Shown here piece by piece: positions 46,772-55,678 of a DNA stretch of 64,000 nucleotides. This DNA is from Methylotenera sp. (GTDB lineage Bacteria; Pseudomonadota; Gammaproteobacteria; Burkholderiales; Methylophilaceae). Both the position numbers and the translations under genes were made by a program. How positions within the stretch are numbered: position 1 is the first letter of the stretch; the number at the start of each line of letters is the position of its first letter. The stretch is taken from the NCBI GenBank assembly GCA_013141075.1, contig JABFRQ010000003.1, positions 62,001 through 126,000 on the forward strand, given 5' to 3'. Below the pieces are notes generated by a model, which was not told the origin of the DNA, ran no database searches, and saw only the letters and a list, made by a program, of their open reading frames with translations.

Positions 46772-47353
46772 TTATTTTGAATAACTCGCGGTTTGAATAT
46801 AGTACGAGCTAGCAGTAGGCGCAGATGCTTGATGCGCCATGAGATACTCTTCAGGTATCGCTTGTTCATTAGCCGTTACTAGCATTGGCACGTCTTGAGG
46901 CGCTAATGCTAGTTGAATCGTGTCCGCGACTTGTAAAGTCGGCGCTTGCGCCACTTGCGTTAATGCGCCATTGTTGCTGAACTGCGTTTGCAACACCATA
47001 TAACTCACCACCATCACCGCCGCAAATGACGCTGCAATTGACCAAGCGGCTGGTAACTTATGTTTAGCACTTGCAATGTGTATTGCAGTCTGTTTATCGC
47101 TTTTTTCAACATCATTTTGATTAAACTGCGCTGCATTAGGCGATAACACCGTTGGCTCAAGCTCAATTTTCTGCATTAAGTTGTGTTTGAAATTTGGGCT
47201 CAAAGCCTCGGTGCCGCGCATGGCATCGCCAATTAAATGATAATGGCTCCATGCTTGTGCCGCACCGCTATTGGCTTGTAGAGCAGCCATTAAATGCGCG
47301 GCGTCTTCTAGCGCAATTTCATCATCAATCAATGCAGATATTTGTTCGTTCAT
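46772..47353 (-). CDS. rseA: Anti-sigma-E factor RseA
   Basis: This 193-residue protein has an N-terminal sigma-binding domain (EQISALIDDEIALEDAAHLM, then WSHYHLIGDAMRG), a single transmembrane helix (AWSIAASFAAVMVVSYMVLQ, ~105-125) and a periplasmic tail. It holds sigma-E at the membrane until proteolysis. It is 39 bp downstream of rpoE. Confidence 0.94.
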   Translation of the reverse strand: MNEQISALIDDEIALEDAAHLMAALQANSGAAQAWSHYHLIGDAMRGTEALSPNFKHNLMQKIELEPTVLSPNAAQFNQNDVEKSDKQTAIHIASAKHKLPAAWSIAASFAAVMVVSYMVLQTQFSNNGALTQVAQAPTLQVADTIQLALAPQDVPMLVTANEQAIPEEYLMAHQASAPTASSYYIQTASYSK

Positions 47354-47392
47354 TTTTGACCCCTAAAACTTCAATTGCAAATTATTATTTTC

Positions 47393-48010
47393 TTACCATC
47401 TTTTATTATCTGGCGTATCTAACAACGGTTTTAATTTGAGCGAAATCGTATCGCGCGCTCTAAAAATACGCGACCTCACTGTGCCAATTGGGCAATTCAT
47501 AATGGTCGCGATTTCTTCGTAACTTAAACCTTCAATTTCACGCAAAGTAATGGCAGTGCGTAACTCTTCAGGTAAGTTGGCTACGGTGTCATTCACCGTT
47601 TGTGCAATTTGCTTGGTCATCATGGCGGATTCTGGCGTGTCGGTGGTACGCAATTCGTTGCCATCTTCAAAGTTTTCAGCATCTTCAATTTCAACATTGG
47701 TGCTGACGCTTGGCCTGCGCCCCATTGAAACCAAGTAATTTTTTGCAGTGTTAATACCTATGCGGTAAAGCCAAGTGTAAAACGCGCTATCGCCCCTAAA
47801 ATTAGGTAATGCACGATAAGCCTTAATAAAGGTTTCTTGCACAATATCTTCAATTTCAGTTTGGTCGCGCACCATGCGTGAGAGTAAGCGCCCTAATTTA
47901 CGCTGATACTTATCAACCAGCATGCCAAATGCCCGCTTGTCGCCGCGCTGTGCGCGCAAAACAAGCTCATGGTCAATCTCGCGATTTCCAGATGAAGGAT
48001 TGTCGGCCAC
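47393..48010 (-). CDS. rpoE: RNA polymerase sigma-E factor
   Basis: This ECF sigma factor has region 2 (YQRKLGRLLSRMV, DIVQETFIKAYRAL, FRGDSAFYTWLYRI) and region 4 (ELRTAITLREIEGLSYEEIA, GTVRSRIFRAR). The ORF track starts at 48226, but the extra ~72 residues are low-complexity and unlike RpoE. GTG 48010 (VADNPSSGNREIDHELVLRA) behind AGGAAA gives ~205 residues, the family's usual length, so it is preferred. It directs envelope-stress transcription; the operon continues rseA-rseB-rseC-mucD. A GGAACT...GTCTTT pair upstream suggests autoregulation. Confidence 0.95.
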   Translation of the reverse strand: MADNPSSGNREIDHELVLRAQRGDKRAFGMLVDKYQRKLGRLLSRMVRDQTEIEDIVQETFIKAYRALPNFRGDSAFYTWLYRIGINTAKNYLVSMGRRPSVSTNVEIEDAENFEDGNELRTTDTPESAMMTKQIAQTVNDTVANLPEELRTAITLREIEGLSYEEIATIMNCPIGTVRSRIFRARDTISLKLKPLLDTPDNKRW

Positions 48011-48145
48011 TACGCTTAGGTTTCCTGTAGGTTTGGTTTGGTGGTTAGTGGAGTCATTATTTTTAATTTCGCTTATATCTAATTCACTGGTACTTTTCTG
48101 ACTATTAGAAGTATAACCTTGCCTAGCGACTTGTACTAAGTCTAC

Positions 48146-48190
48146 CTGTAATAAACCTGGTTGTAATAAGCCTGGTTGCAATAAGCTAGG
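48146..48190 (-). repeat. Three 15-bp tandem repeats in the rpoE leader
   Basis: Units ctgtaataaacctgg, ttgtaataagcctgg and ttgcaataagctagg lie 136-180 bp upstream of the likely GTG start. On the minus strand in frame they read LQPGL-type repeats. They lie in the untranslated leader if the GTG start is right. Confidence 0.75.
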
Positions 48191-48310
48191 CTGCGTAAGC
48201 GATACTATTTTACCAAAATTTAACATTATACTTTCCTCTAAACTTAATATAAAAAACTATATAAAATCATTATTTACTTCAGTTTATATGTGTCATCTAT
48301 TGCCTTTTAT

Positions 48311-48352
48311 AAAGACAGCGCTACACTGGCATTAGTTCCTAGCGTTAGTTCC
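48311..48352 (-). promoter_or_regulatory. Candidate sigma-E type promoter of rpoE
   Basis: On the minus strand GGAACTAA (48339-48332) is followed ~17 bases later by GTCTTT (48316-48311), close to the GAACTT-N16/17-GTCTAA sigma-E pattern. A second GGAACTAA lies 13 bp upstream (48352-48345). The spacing is slightly relaxed; this is inferred. Confidence 0.4.
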
Positions 48353-48408
48353 TAAAAGTTAGCGCCATCAAACATAACGCATAAGTACACTTTAAGAAAA
48401 CAATCACC

Positions 48409-50034
48409 ATGCATCAATTTGACGTCCTCATTATCGGCAGCGGCTTAGCAGGCTTAACCGTTGCGCTACGCACAGCCGAGCACAAAAAAGTGTGTGTCGT
48501 CAGCAAACGTAGCATTAACGATACCGCCAGCGATTGGGCGCAGGGCGGTATTTCAGCGGTACTAAGCGATGATGATTCAATTGAAAACCACGTGCGAGAC
48601 ACCTTAATTGCTGGCGCTGGATTATGCGACGAAGCCGTCACCAAAATGGTGGCAACGCACGCAAAAGAATCTGTTGAATGGCTGATTGCACAAGGCGTAG
48701 GATTCACCCGTGAGCATGACAACACTGGCTACCATTTAACGCGCGAAGGCGGCCACAGCCACCGCCGCATTATTCACGCGGCCGATGCCACAGGGCACGC
48801 GGTACAAATAACGCTATCAGAAAAAGTAAAGCAGCACCCAAACATTACCGTAATGGAAAATCACATTGCAGTGGATTTAATCACCAGTAACAAATTAGCT
48901 AATTATGTCGATGAGCCGACACAGCAAAACACTTGCCTAGGCGCGTATGTGTTGGATAACCACACAGGCAAAGTAATGACTATCGCCGCACAAAACACTA
49001 TTTTAGCCACAGGCGGCGCAGGCAAAGTGTACCTTTACACCACCAACCCTGATGTCAGCACGGGTGATGGTATGGCGATGGCTTGGCGCGCAGGTTGCCG
49101 CATGGCGAATATGGAGTTTGTGCAGTTTCACCCCACTTGTTTATACCACCCACACGCAAAATCATTTTTAATTAGCGAGGCAGTTCGTGGCGAAGGCGGC
49201 TTATTAAAACTGCCAGACGGCACGCGCTTTATGCCAGAACACGACGCGCGCGAAGAACTCGCACCGCGCGATGTAGTCGCCCGCGCAATTGACTTTGAAA
49301 TGAAAAAGCGCGGGCTTGATTGCGTATATTTAGATATTTCAGACAAACCGCTGGCATTCATTAAAGAACATTTCCCCAATATTTACAAACGCTGCTTAGA
49401 GCTAGGCATTGACATCAGCAAACAAGCCATTCCCGTTGTGCCAGCCGCGCACTATGCTTGCGGCGGCGTGATGACAGACGCGCAAGCACGCACCGACATC
49501 GCTAACCTATACGCCGTTGGCGAAACCGCCTGTACAGGCTTGCACGGCGCAAACCGCTTAGCCAGCAACTCATTATTAGAATGTTTAGTATTTGGCCAAG
49601 CCGCAGCAGATGACATCTTAAAACAGCCAATAAAAGCTTCACCGCAACTACCCTATTGGGATGAAAGCCGCGTCACCGATGCCGATGAAGAAGTGCTCAT
49701 CACCCACACGTGGGACGAACTGCGCCGCTTTATGTGGAACTACGTAGGCATTGTGCGCACCGATAAACGCCTAAGCCGCGCCTTGCACCGCATAGAAATG
49801 TTGCGTGATGAAGTTAACGAGTTTTACAGCAACTTTAGAATCAGTAACGATTTAATCGAGCTACGTAATTTGCTACAAGTAGCTGAATTGATTGTAGAAA
49901 GCGCTATTTCACGCAAAGAAAGCCGCGGCTTGCATTACAGCAAAGACCACACAAACTTAGACGCAGAGCCGATTCCTACCGTATTGACGCCGTCTAATTA
50001 TTACAGCTTGCTAGATAAGGGGCATCATCATTAA
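48409..50034 (+). CDS. nadB: L-aspartate oxidase
   Basis: This is a 541-residue flavoprotein: FAD-binding GSGLAGLTVAL (~9), SDWAQGGISAVL, HRRIIHAADATG, ATGGAGKVYLYTTNP, PAAHYACGGVMTD and TGLHGANRLASNSLLE. These are all NadB/SdhA-type signatures, and Ala/Cys residues at the substrate loop fit NadB. It oxidises aspartate to iminoaspartate, the first step of de novo NAD synthesis. It is divergent from rpoE, a conserved proteobacterial arrangement. The C-terminal tail matches the family. Confidence 0.98.
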   Translation: MHQFDVLIIGSGLAGLTVALRTAEHKKVCVVSKRSINDTASDWAQGGISAVLSDDDSIENHVRDTLIAGAGLCDEAVTKMVATHAKESVEWLIAQGVGFTREHDNTGYHLTREGGHSHRRIIHAADATGHAVQITLSEKVKQHPNITVMENHIAVDLITSNKLANYVDEPTQQNTCLGAYVLDNHTGKVMTIAAQNTILATGGAGKVYLYTTNPDVSTGDGMAMAWRAGCRMANMEFVQFHPTCLYHPHAKSFLISEAVRGEGGLLKLPDGTRFMPEHDAREELAPRDVVARAIDFEMKKRGLDCVYLDISDKPLAFIKEHFPNIYKRCLELGIDISKQAIPVVPAAHYACGGVMTDAQARTDIANLYAVGETACTGLHGANRLASNSLLECLVFGQAAADDILKQPIKASPQLPYWDESRVTDADEEVLITHTWDELRRFMWNYVGIVRTDKRLSRALHRIEMLRDEVNEFYSNFRISNDLIELRNLLQVAELIVESAISRKESRGLHYSKDHTNLDAEPIPTVLTPSNYYSLLDKGHHH

Positions 50035-50050
50035 GCAAACAACTGTTTCA

Positions 50051-50545
50051 ATGCCATTAACGCCAATTATTATTTTCGCATTCTTTTTATTTTTCACCAC
50101 ATTAAGCCACGCCGAAGAACGCCTTTATAAAGTTACCTACGTGTACGATGGCGACACTGTAAAGCTACGCCCGCTAGGCTCAAACAACGCAAAAGATGAT
50201 TTCAAACTCCGCCTTACAGAGATTGACGCGCCTGAACGCAACCAAGATTACGGCTTAAAATCGCGCCGTGCGCTGATTAAACTTTGCCAAGGTAAAAACA
50301 TCATCGCCAGCACAGAAATTATCGCCAAAGACAAATACCAGCGCTCATTAGGCAAGCTACTATGCAACCAAGTAGATGCTAGCTTATATTTAACCGAGCG
50401 CGGCTTAGCTTGGAATAACGCAAGGTATTCTAATGATGTGGATATTTACAACGCTGAAATTCATGCCCGCGTGAAAAAAATTGGGCTTTGGGCCGACAAT
50501 TACCCGATTCCACCATGGAATTGGCGAAAAATGCATCAACCTTAA
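50051..50545 (+). CDS. Secreted thermonuclease-like (SNase) nuclease
   Basis: This is a 164-residue protein with a signal peptide (IIIFAFFLFFTTLSHA) and one staphylococcal nuclease domain: YVYDGDTVKLRP, RLTEIDAPERNQDYG (catalytic Asp/Arg/Glu region), AKDKYQRSLGKLLC and WADNYPIPPWNWR. It should be an exported Ca-dependent nuclease. It starts 16 bp after nadB and is probably cotranscribed. A dispersed repeat follows it. Confidence 0.9.
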   Translation: MPLTPIIIFAFFLFFTTLSHAEERLYKVTYVYDGDTVKLRPLGSNNAKDDFKLRLTEIDAPERNQDYGLKSRRALIKLCQGKNIIASTEIIAKDKYQRSLGKLLCNQVDASLYLTERGLAWNNARYSNDVDIYNAEIHARVKKIGLWADNYPIPPWNWRKMHQP

Positions 50546-50586
50546 AGCATCCTAAATTAACACTAAAATACCGCTCATTTCCACCA

Positions 50587-50653
50587 CACTCCCAACTGAT
50601 GCTCTACGAGCCTTGCTGATACTGCCTCGCAGGGCATTAAATTTCTCTCGTAG
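50587..50653 (+). repeat. Dispersed 3'-end stem-loop repeat, copy C
   Basis: CACTCCC...TGCTCTACGAGCC / GCCTCGCAGGGCA...TTTCTCTCGTAG, 41 bp after the SNase stop and in its orientation. The stem pairing is kept by compensatory changes relative to copy B (CGAG/CTCG versus UGAG/CUUG). Confidence 0.8.
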
Positions 50654-50673
50654 CTTAAAAGTGTAATTTTTAG

Positions 50674-50699
50674 GGGTATCCGTATTCCGTGATTGATTT
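50674..50699 (+). repeat. Left terminal inverted repeat of the 5-kb element
   Basis: The 26-bp end starts GGGTATCCGTATTCCG and continues GTGATTGATTT after the CC/TT mismatch. It is preceded directly by ATTTTTAG. Confidence 0.85.
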
Positions 50700-50994
50700 G
50701 GTCGTAAATAACAGGATTGAAAATTTCCAATTTTATGTTGATTTGCAACTCTTAATTTAGTGAGCGTCAGCTTTGGAGTAACCTGATTTTAAAGTCATGG
50801 GGCAAAAATGGGCCCAAAGCCGCCTGTCACCAATTAAGATACTCGTCAGCAACGTGGGACAAACCAGACGTACAGCTTTGCAACGTCAATGAGGACTTTC
50901 AGCACTTAAGAGTCATTCGAGAATCAGGGCTGGTCGGCTGCAACATCCCCTTAGCATGCGTTAAACGGCGAAAACAGTTGTTATAGAAGTTAGC
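50700..50994. other. Non-coding left end of the 5-kb element
   Basis: No ORF, RNA gene or terminator was recognised in these ~295 bases between the left inverted repeat and the stop of the first cargo gene. Confidence 0.5.
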
Positions 50995-52656
50995 TTACAT
51001 TCCAAATATCTTCAAGACGGCATCAGTCAACCCCTGAAGTCCTCGCCCAGTAACTCCTGCAGCACCACCAAAGTTTGGCATTTCTTCATATATATAAAAT
51101 CCTGACTCACCAGAGAAGCCATCATTTAACAATTCTTGCTTGGCTGTGAAATAAGGAAAGAACGTTTCACACCGCGTAGTGGAATATTGAAGGTTAGCAC
51201 TAAAACCGATAGTTGCAGCTTGGCTAATTCGTCTTCCGGTGCCTGCTTTCTCTACGCGAACCCCACGGCAGCCCTTAATAATTATTTTAGCTGGCCCATG
51301 AAAGACTAGATAGCGAAGTTGGAGAGTCAACCAAGCGTGAAGGCTGAAAATCCGCCAGTGCCTAGTAATGTGTATCGGTCTGTTCTTACTATACAAAACA
51401 CCAACGAGACTGCGTGGTTGTAAGACGACAGCTGATCCCTCAGGTAGTGAAAGAATGCCGACTTCGCTCAGAGGATCTTTAGTTCCAGAAATCACAACTG
51501 AGTCATTATTATCAGTACGAATACGAGTTAACGCCACCATTCCCGACACCAAGCTAGTCATGGGGAAAACGTTACTAAGCAGCAATTTGGTATCCATCTT
51601 CCCGCCAATGGTCGAACTCTGAAGATATTCAGAATGAATCAATAGCTCTTGATCGGCGTTGATGTTTAACTCTTTTGAAACCTCTGATATTTTTGTCTGG
51701 GTTAACCCGCCTTCAGCATTTTCAGCAACTTCGTCGATAGCGCCCGATGTTTCTGGCAATAGGCAAATCGGCGGTCTACGCGAAGCAAGTGGTGCAAGAA
51801 TAAAGTAGAAAATAAATTTGATGGCTATTAAGGAAAAAATTAGACCTAGTACCCATTTGACAGCGAACATGAAAGACTTATTCAAATCATCGAGAAATTT
51901 ACGCCAAGGCTCATCTTGTTTTTTAAGCCTATTAATTTCATCATGTATAGGTTTGATAAAACTATCAATCTTAGACTTGGATATCTGAAATGAATGTTTT
52001 GCTGTTTTTTTTGCATTTACGTATTTAGTTTGCTGATTAAGCTCATCAAGTGCAACTTGTCTAGCTGTAAGAAGTATATTGTATTTTTCTATTAAGTTTT
52101 TTAAATCATAGTGTGCTGGCATCGGCCAGACAATAGGTATTGTTGACGCCTCTACAAGCTGAACCTGTTTGGAATGGTTTTGTTTGGCCTTTGCATCCGC
52201 CTCAACATAATTATTTCGAAGCTCTTCACGTTTCTTTGAACCAATAATCAAATCTAATAGTTCTTGAAGATAACTTTTTTCTTGTATCAGAAGTTGCTTT
52301 TCTATCTCTAGTTTCTTCTGCTCCAATAGTCCGCTTCCAACTGGGAACTTGGCAAGCACTTCTATCCCAGACCCTAATTCTTCTAGCTTCTTTTCTATCT
52401 TGCCAATTTCTTGGTCAATGCTATCAATTCTTGACGTGAGTTCATTCTGAGATGCCTTCTTAATCTTTTCAACTCGAGTTGAAGTTTTCTGTTCATTATT
52501 GCTGCGGTATGTATCAAGTTCTTGAATTGCCTGTTCCAATGGCATCCATTTGTTTTTTGGTAAGGCATTTAGAAATCCGTTTGCAAGATAAACTGCCATA
52601 AACATAACAATAGTTACAGCTATCCAACGGACATTTGAATTAATGAATTTGAACAT
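50995..52656 (-). CDS. Two-pass coiled-coil membrane protein with C-terminal beta-rich (possibly AIM24-like) domain
   Basis: This gene encodes 553 residues and is not firmly recognised. An N-terminal membrane helix (WIAVTIVMFMAVYLA) is followed by ~220 residues of charged helices (coiled coil, 35-250). A second helix follows (KWVLGLIFSLIAIKFIFYFIL, ~270-290), then a cytoplasmic beta-rich region with GPAKIIIKGCRGVRVEKAG and GFSGESGFYIYEE. The latter is faintly like AIM24/TRAP-like beta-sandwich proteins. It is the most downstream cargo gene of the 5-kb element. Confidence 0.7.
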   Translation of the reverse strand: MFKFINSNVRWIAVTIVMFMAVYLANGFLNALPKNKWMPLEQAIQELDTYRSNNEQKTSTRVEKIKKASQNELTSRIDSIDQEIGKIEKKLEELGSGIEVLAKFPVGSGLLEQKKLEIEKQLLIQEKSYLQELLDLIIGSKKREELRNNYVEADAKAKQNHSKQVQLVEASTIPIVWPMPAHYDLKNLIEKYNILLTARQVALDELNQQTKYVNAKKTAKHSFQISKSKIDSFIKPIHDEINRLKKQDEPWRKFLDDLNKSFMFAVKWVLGLIFSLIAIKFIFYFILAPLASRRPPICLLPETSGAIDEVAENAEGGLTQTKISEVSKELNINADQELLIHSEYLQSSTIGGKMDTKLLLSNVFPMTSLVSGMVALTRIRTDNNDSVVISGTKDPLSEVGILSLPEGSAVVLQPRSLVGVLYSKNRPIHITRHWRIFSLHAWLTLQLRYLVFHGPAKIIIKGCRGVRVEKAGTGRRISQAATIGFSANLQYSTTRCETFFPYFTAKQELLNDGFSGESGFYIYEEMPNFGGAAGVTGRGLQGLTDAVLKIFGM

Positions 52657-52698
52657 GACGACTAAAATCCTTTTTGTACATTAAGCCGTATTATCAGT

Positions 52699-53106
52699 CT
52701 ATTTTTTCTGCACAATAACTGCCTGTGTTCCATCGAACGGCAAAATGCACCCGCCAGCAATTTTCATCAGGAATTTAACTGTTATTACTTCATCCTGCAT
52801 AAGATCATATCCCCCTTTGGGATCAGCAAAGGTTATATGCAAATCTTGGATGCCTTTATCATCAAGATTCAATGCAGCATCTTCCGCGCTGGCAGAAAGT
52901 ACCTGACCCTTCCAAGTCATCCAGTGATTGATGTAGTTGGCGTTAAAAATGTCAGACTTCTTTTGTTCCACATATTTACTATCACAGCCCACTTCGGCAT
53001 TGATTTCAGCATATGTGGTCAAGCTTTCTGGATATGTTTCGGGGGATTTTTCTGATGAGCAAGCAACTACAAAAACAAAAAGTAGAAACGTCGTTCTCTT
53101 GATCAT
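52699..53106 (-). CDS. Lipoprotein of unknown function
   Basis: ATG 53106 (MIKRTTFLLFVFVVACSS) sits behind AGGAAA; the ORF-track start at 53133 adds nine non-signal residues. The lipobox VVAC predicts Cys lipidation; Ser after Cys suggests the outer membrane. The ~115-residue mature part has two further Cys (VGCDSKY, AGGCIL) that could form a disulfide, and a beta-rich centre (HWMTWKGQVLSA). It lies 42 bp upstream of the membrane coiled-coil gene, likely in the same operon. No family recognised. Confidence 0.7.
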   Translation of the reverse strand: MIKRTTFLLFVFVVACSSEKSPETYPESLTTYAEINAEVGCDSKYVEQKKSDIFNANYINHWMTWKGQVLSASAEDAALNLDDKGIQDLHITFADPKGGYDLMQDEVITVKFLMKIAGGCILPFDGTQAVIVQKK

Positions 53107-53447
53107 GCATTTTCCTAGATTATTGTTTGCCATTAGTGTGCATCATTATTCGTTTACGGTTTCGATTTGATCACAAATTGAGGCTTACTGTACTGAATGT
53201 TACCAAGTAAATCCGTTTGGTATATTTTTTCCATCTTTCATTTGATATCGCTGCTTATTGTAACGCTTATTGCTTATGGTATCGGTCTCAATGATATGGC
53301 CTGTCAAACAGCGTATGACTTCAGAGGGTCGACTGCTGTCTTTGACAGGGAAAGGTTGACCGTCTGCTTTGTGGATAGTCGCCAAACGTCATTAATTGGC
53401 AAATGATTAAGCCAGTCAACTTCAGCTTTGAGACCTATAACTTATAG
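53107..53447. other. Gap between cargo genes
   Basis: These ~340 bases separate the lipoprotein gene from the Sel1 gene. The small ORFs at 53197-53406 (+) and 53200-53385 (-) overlap each other and lack ribosome binding sites or recognisable domains. I see nothing convincing here apart from a probable promoter for the lipoprotein gene. Confidence 0.4.
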
Positions 53448-54800
53448 TTATTTCGTCTCACGCTTATTAGGTTGGATTCTTCTAATGAATTCTTCTAAAT
53501 CGCTTATTTCTTTTTGCAATTGGCTTTTACTATGTCCTTCTTTTTTGAGCTCATACATATGAGTTCGATCAGATTTTACATTATTTAACTTATTAAAAAT
53601 CTCTTCAACAGCATTTTTTAACTCACCGACTCGTTCTGCTAATTGTTGCTTCTTCGCTATTAAGCACTCAATTTCATTCCTACAACTCTGAACATCGCTG
53701 TAAGCACAATCGCGATCGTACTTGTATGATTCAAGATCGCCTATGCTCTGCCCAAAGAACGAGTGATTAGGCAATTTCTTTCCGCCATTACCAAAGATAC
53801 CAAACCAGTTACTGTCTGATTTAGCATACCAAGAATCAATGCAACTTTTATAATGGTTCAAAGAGGCATACGCTAAATCTTTTCTATTGCTTGCATCTAA
53901 AATCTCAATTTCCAAAGCATTTTTGCTAATGAAAATATCTTTCTTTTGACTTAAAAGAGCATCTTTCTGGTCATGTAGTTCTTGTAACTCCTGACTGTAA
54001 TTTCGCGTAAATACTTTGAGTATCTTGTTTTTCTCGGAAACAACTATTGTTAAATGCTCAATTTCATCATTGGATTTAGATTTTAGACGTTCATTTTTAT
54101 TATTGGAGTTGGAAAATTCAGCTTTAAATAAATGTTGAGCAAGCCCACTTATTTGAGCTACCTTCGCCCGCGATTCAATCTCTAATTGACTCATCGAATG
54201 AGTTGCTTCAGCATTAGGTATAACTTTAGAATTGGATGGCGCAAACCGCTTTGCCTTTTCTAAGGCCACAACTGCGTCCTGATGTCCTTGCTGCGCTGCG
54301 GAATTCAAGAAGAGAATTGCGGTAGCAATGTCGCGCTGAACACCAGATCCATAAAGATACATTTTTCCTAGCCGATACATTGCATATGCATCTCCTTGTT
54401 TGGATGCTTTCGTGTACCAGTGAACTGCAGCCGCTTCATCTTTAGATATTCCTCGGCCATTTCGAAATGCATCAGCAAGTGCACATTGGCAATGAATATC
54501 ACCGAGCTCAGCACCCGACTGGAAATATTCAACGCTGGTTGATGAACCTTGTTGCAATGAGGTGTCTCGCTGAAATATGAGACCTAAATGGTATAGAGCC
54601 CCAGGGTGCCAATTTGTAGCCGCAGCCTTGAACCATCTAACCGACTCTGGGACATTTACGGCAACGCCAATGCCGCTTTCGTAGACTAGGCCCAACTCAA
54701 ACTGAGCTGATGCAATACCAGACTCAGCGTCGGCAAGTTGTAGTTCAATAGGAGACCTTTCTGGTTGATTTTGCATTTTTTCGTCTCTTGAATCCATCAA
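53448..54800 (-). CDS. Sel1-repeat protein with C-terminal coiled coil
   Basis: This 450-residue protein has about four to five Sel1-like repeats (~20-190), for example AQFELGLVYESGIGVAVN, CALADAFRNGRGISKD and AMYRLGKMYLYGSGVQRD. A linker and a long charged coiled coil (~230-440) follow. No signal peptide. Sel1 repeats are protein-binding scaffolds. The low GC and AT-rich codons differ from core genes nearby. It is carried by the transposon-like element; role unknown. Confidence 0.8.
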   Translation of the reverse strand: MMDSRDEKMQNQPERSPIELQLADAESGIASAQFELGLVYESGIGVAVNVPESVRWFKAAATNWHPGALYHLGLIFQRDTSLQQGSSTSVEYFQSGAELGDIHCQCALADAFRNGRGISKDEAAAVHWYTKASKQGDAYAMYRLGKMYLYGSGVQRDIATAILFLNSAAQQGHQDAVVALEKAKRFAPSNSKVIPNAEATHSMSQLEIESRAKVAQISGLAQHLFKAEFSNSNNKNERLKSKSNDEIEHLTIVVSEKNKILKVFTRNYSQELQELHDQKDALLSQKKDIFISKNALEIEILDASNRKDLAYASLNHYKSCIDSWYAKSDSNWFGIFGNGGKKLPNHSFFGQSIGDLESYKYDRDCAYSDVQSCRNEIECLIAKKQQLAERVGELKNAVEEIFNKLNNVKSDRTHMYELKKEGHSKSQLQKEISDLEEFIRRIQPNKRETK

Positions 54801-54899
54801 GCTTGTATTATATTGAAACGCGAAAGAATGTATGAGGCGCCATTAGTCTCACAACTTAATTGTTGAGCTGAGTATGAACATTGTGGACTGAAACAGAGT

Positions 54900-55370
54900 T
54901 TAAAGAGATTTGTTGACTAAGGAACGGGGAACATATCTTCTAATCCAAGCTCTCATGCCAGTGTCAATTTGTTGCATTTCAGCTTCAGCTTCAATCAATG
55001 TAGTTTCCCATACTAGTGCAAAGCCAGGTGCTCTAGCATTCATTAATCGAATGGCTTTGTCATAGATGTCTAATGTTCGAAGCTCAGATTTCCCTGTTTT
55101 AGTTTTTAGTGTGGCAACTGTGAATCGTAGGTTCTCATTCTGCAGCTTCAATTTTTCTAGTTCAGAGATCAATGTCTTGTGACCCGTATCGTGCATTAAT
55201 ATATGACCACGTAGTAGCGATGCGTTCTCCATTTTAAGAGATTTGCTACCAAACATGGACTTAATCATCACAAAAAGAGTAAAAATAAGTCCAATGCTTA
55301 AGCCTGCTATGAGCGCAATTAAGGGATTTTCTAATAATAATTGTGCAAATGCTTCCATTCTCGTCTCCAA
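54900..55370 (-). CDS. Small membrane-anchored coiled-coil protein
   Basis: This is a 156-residue protein with one N-terminal helix (LIALIAGLSIGLIFTLFVMI, ~16-35), a coiled coil (~60-100: LISELEKLKLQNENLRF) and a C-terminal helical part (RTLDIYDKAIRLMNARAPG). It is the first cargo gene, ~100 bp upstream of the Sel1 gene. It may form a complex with the other two coiled-coil proteins. No family recognised. Confidence 0.65.
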   Translation of the reverse strand: METRMEAFAQLLLENPLIALIAGLSIGLIFTLFVMIKSMFGSKSLKMENASLLRGHILMHDTGHKTLISELEKLKLQNENLRFTVATLKTKTGKSELRTLDIYDKAIRLMNARAPGFALVWETTLIEAEAEMQQIDTGMRAWIRRYVPRSLVNKSL

Positions 55371-55652
55371 TATTTGAGCTAGGTAGTTTGAACTGTTGTG
55401 AAGCCTAACAGTATTATAGATATGTAGTGTAAGTCGGATAATTGTAATTGAATTTAATAACTATTAAAAATTATTGAATAAATTTATGGGCTTTTTTGAG
55501 TCGACTTCTGCCTAAGCACTTTCTAGTTTGATGAACTTCCGCTTTGGGTCGAAAGTGTCGAACATGAACGCCTGCAATCTGGAAGTCTAATTACTGAGTT
55601 AATTTGCTAAATCAATCATACGATAGGTTTTCGCTTGGCAATTACAAAATCA

Positions 55653-55678
55653 AAATCAATCACAAAATACGGATACCC
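55653..55678 (-). repeat. Right terminal inverted repeat of the 5-kb element
   Basis: On the minus strand it starts GGGTATCCGTATTTTGTGAT. It is followed directly by ATTTTTAG, the same 8-mer that precedes the left end. Confidence 0.85.

Larger units (their letters stand above)
50674..55678. mobile_element. 5.0-kb transposon-like element with TIRs and 8-bp target duplication, no transposase
   Basis: The left end GGGTATCCGTATTCCGTGAT... (50674-50699) and the right end (55653-55678, inverted) match at 24 of 26 positions. The element is flanked on both sides by the identical 8-mer ATTTTTAG (50666-50673 and 55679-55686). It contains four minus-strand genes, none with transposase motifs, so it may be mobilised in trans. 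An 8-bp duplication occurs in, for example, IS1595- and ISL3-type elements; the family is not determined. The left ~300 bp and right ~300 bp inside the element are non-coding. Confidence 0.8.

Noticed and set aside
48010-48226. N-terminal extension of RpoE with repeated LLQPG units
   Set aside because: Not typical of RpoE; the GTG at 48010 with AGGAAA gives normal length, so the extension is probably untranslated.
53197-53406. 69-residue ORF in the cargo gap
   Set aside because: No ribosome site, overlaps an opposite ORF and shows no domain or signal peptide pattern expected for its neighbours.
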